Positions 6,042-6,153 of a DNA stretch of 6,153 nt are shown here, piece after piece (position 1 is the first letter of the stretch; every line of letters starts with the position of its first letter). The translations under genes and the position numbers were made by a program. The notes beneath the pieces are model-generated. The model was not told the DNA's origin and ran no database searches. It was given only the letters and a program-made list of their open reading frames with translations. Source of the stretch: an uncultured Mycoplasmatota bacterium (GTDB lineage: Bacteria > Bacillota_I > Bacilli_A > RF39 > UBA660); the NCBI GenBank assembly GCA_946497375.1, contig CAMMKE010000061.1:1-6153 (forward strand), written 5' to 3'.

Positions 6042-6153
6042 TACCAATCAATCTCCTTAACAAGTTTAGGATGTTTATTGATAGATACACTTTCTATCTT
6101 ACCATTTTTAACTTTAATAACTTTATCGGCAATATCAGCGATAACAGCATTAT
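6041..6153 (-). CDS. ABC transporter ATPase subunit, C-terminal 36 residues only
   Basis: The frame entering from the right edge reads NAVIADIADKVIKVKNGKIE and, after a short linker, ends HPKLVKEIDW-TAA. This is the segment just after the H-loop of MacB/LolD-type ATPases ('THN..IA.iADrVi.lkdGkI'). The codon cut by the window edge ends in AT, as the H-loop His codon CAT would, though an Asn of the motif is the first complete residue. The EI(D/E)W tail is common in ATPases paired with this kind of large permease. Its stop TAA (6043-6041) overlaps the permease ATG by one base, so the two subunits are made from one transcript. Walker A, signature and Walker B motifs lie outside the window. Confidence 0.92.
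   Translation of the reverse strand, partial: NAVIADIADKVIKVKNGKIESVSINKHPKLVKEIDW
6053..6058 (-). promoter_or_regulatory. Ribosome binding site of the permease, start ambiguous
   Basis: AAGGAG lies inside the 3' end of the ATPase gene. It is 11 bases from the ATG at 6041 and 5 bases from an in-frame TTG at 6047, which would add two residues. The ATG is preferred because TAATG stop-start overlap is typical of coupled ABC subunits, but spacing alone would favour the TTG. Confidence 0.6.

Noticed and set aside
1..6153. Genetic code 4 (TGA = Trp) for the host, prompted by the TGA in the transposase
   Set aside because: The five Trp codons of the permease and the Trp of the 185-aa protein are TGG, and the permease ends at TGA right after a C-terminus (DSLKSVE) typical for its family.
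1..6153. CRISPR arrays, riboswitches, replication origins, att sites
   Set aside because: No regularly spaced repeats, no recognisable riboswitch cores in the short leaders, no DnaA-box clusters, and no repeat of the tRNA 3' end that would mark an integration site.

Overview
The window is strongly A+T-rich, uses AGGAGG-type ribosome binding sites and textbook TTGACA/TATAAT promoters, and carries an hrcA gene with a CIRCE operator. This points to a low-GC Bacillota/Mycoplasmatota-type genome, probably an uncultured gut Bacilli lineage; that placement is inference. The genetic code looks standard: the visible Trp residues of the permease (five of them) and of the 185-aa protein are all TGG, and the permease ends naturally at TGA.

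Region by region: (1) 1-785, minus strand: the N-terminal two thirds of the heat-shock repressor HrcA, preceded by a sigma-A promoter overlapped by an imperfect CIRCE element. The same inverted repeat, extended by A and T runs, could also end transcription of the genes upstream. (2) 788-1573, minus strand: a promoter and a tight two-gene unit, a 185-aa membrane-anchored, secreted, beta-rich protein (TasA/camelysin-like at best) and a 57-aa protein with a pilin-like N-terminus. Neither has a firm function. (3) 1622-1776, plus strand: promoter, tRNA-Arg(UCU) with encoded CCA, and terminator. (4) 1786-2962: one IS1595-like insertion sequence with 32-bp imperfect terminal inverted repeats. Its transposase is broken by a one-base slip in a T tract and an in-frame TGA. 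(5) 3006-6153, minus strand: a translationally coupled ABC exporter-type pair, the last 36 residues of the ATPase (cut by the window edge) and a complete 1011-aa FtsX/MacB-type permease with a long extracellular coiled coil.

No large undescribed system is evident. The best leads are the small surface-protein pair next to hrcA, the stacking of operator, promoter and possible terminator upstream of hrcA, and the nature of the two lesions in the insertion sequence.
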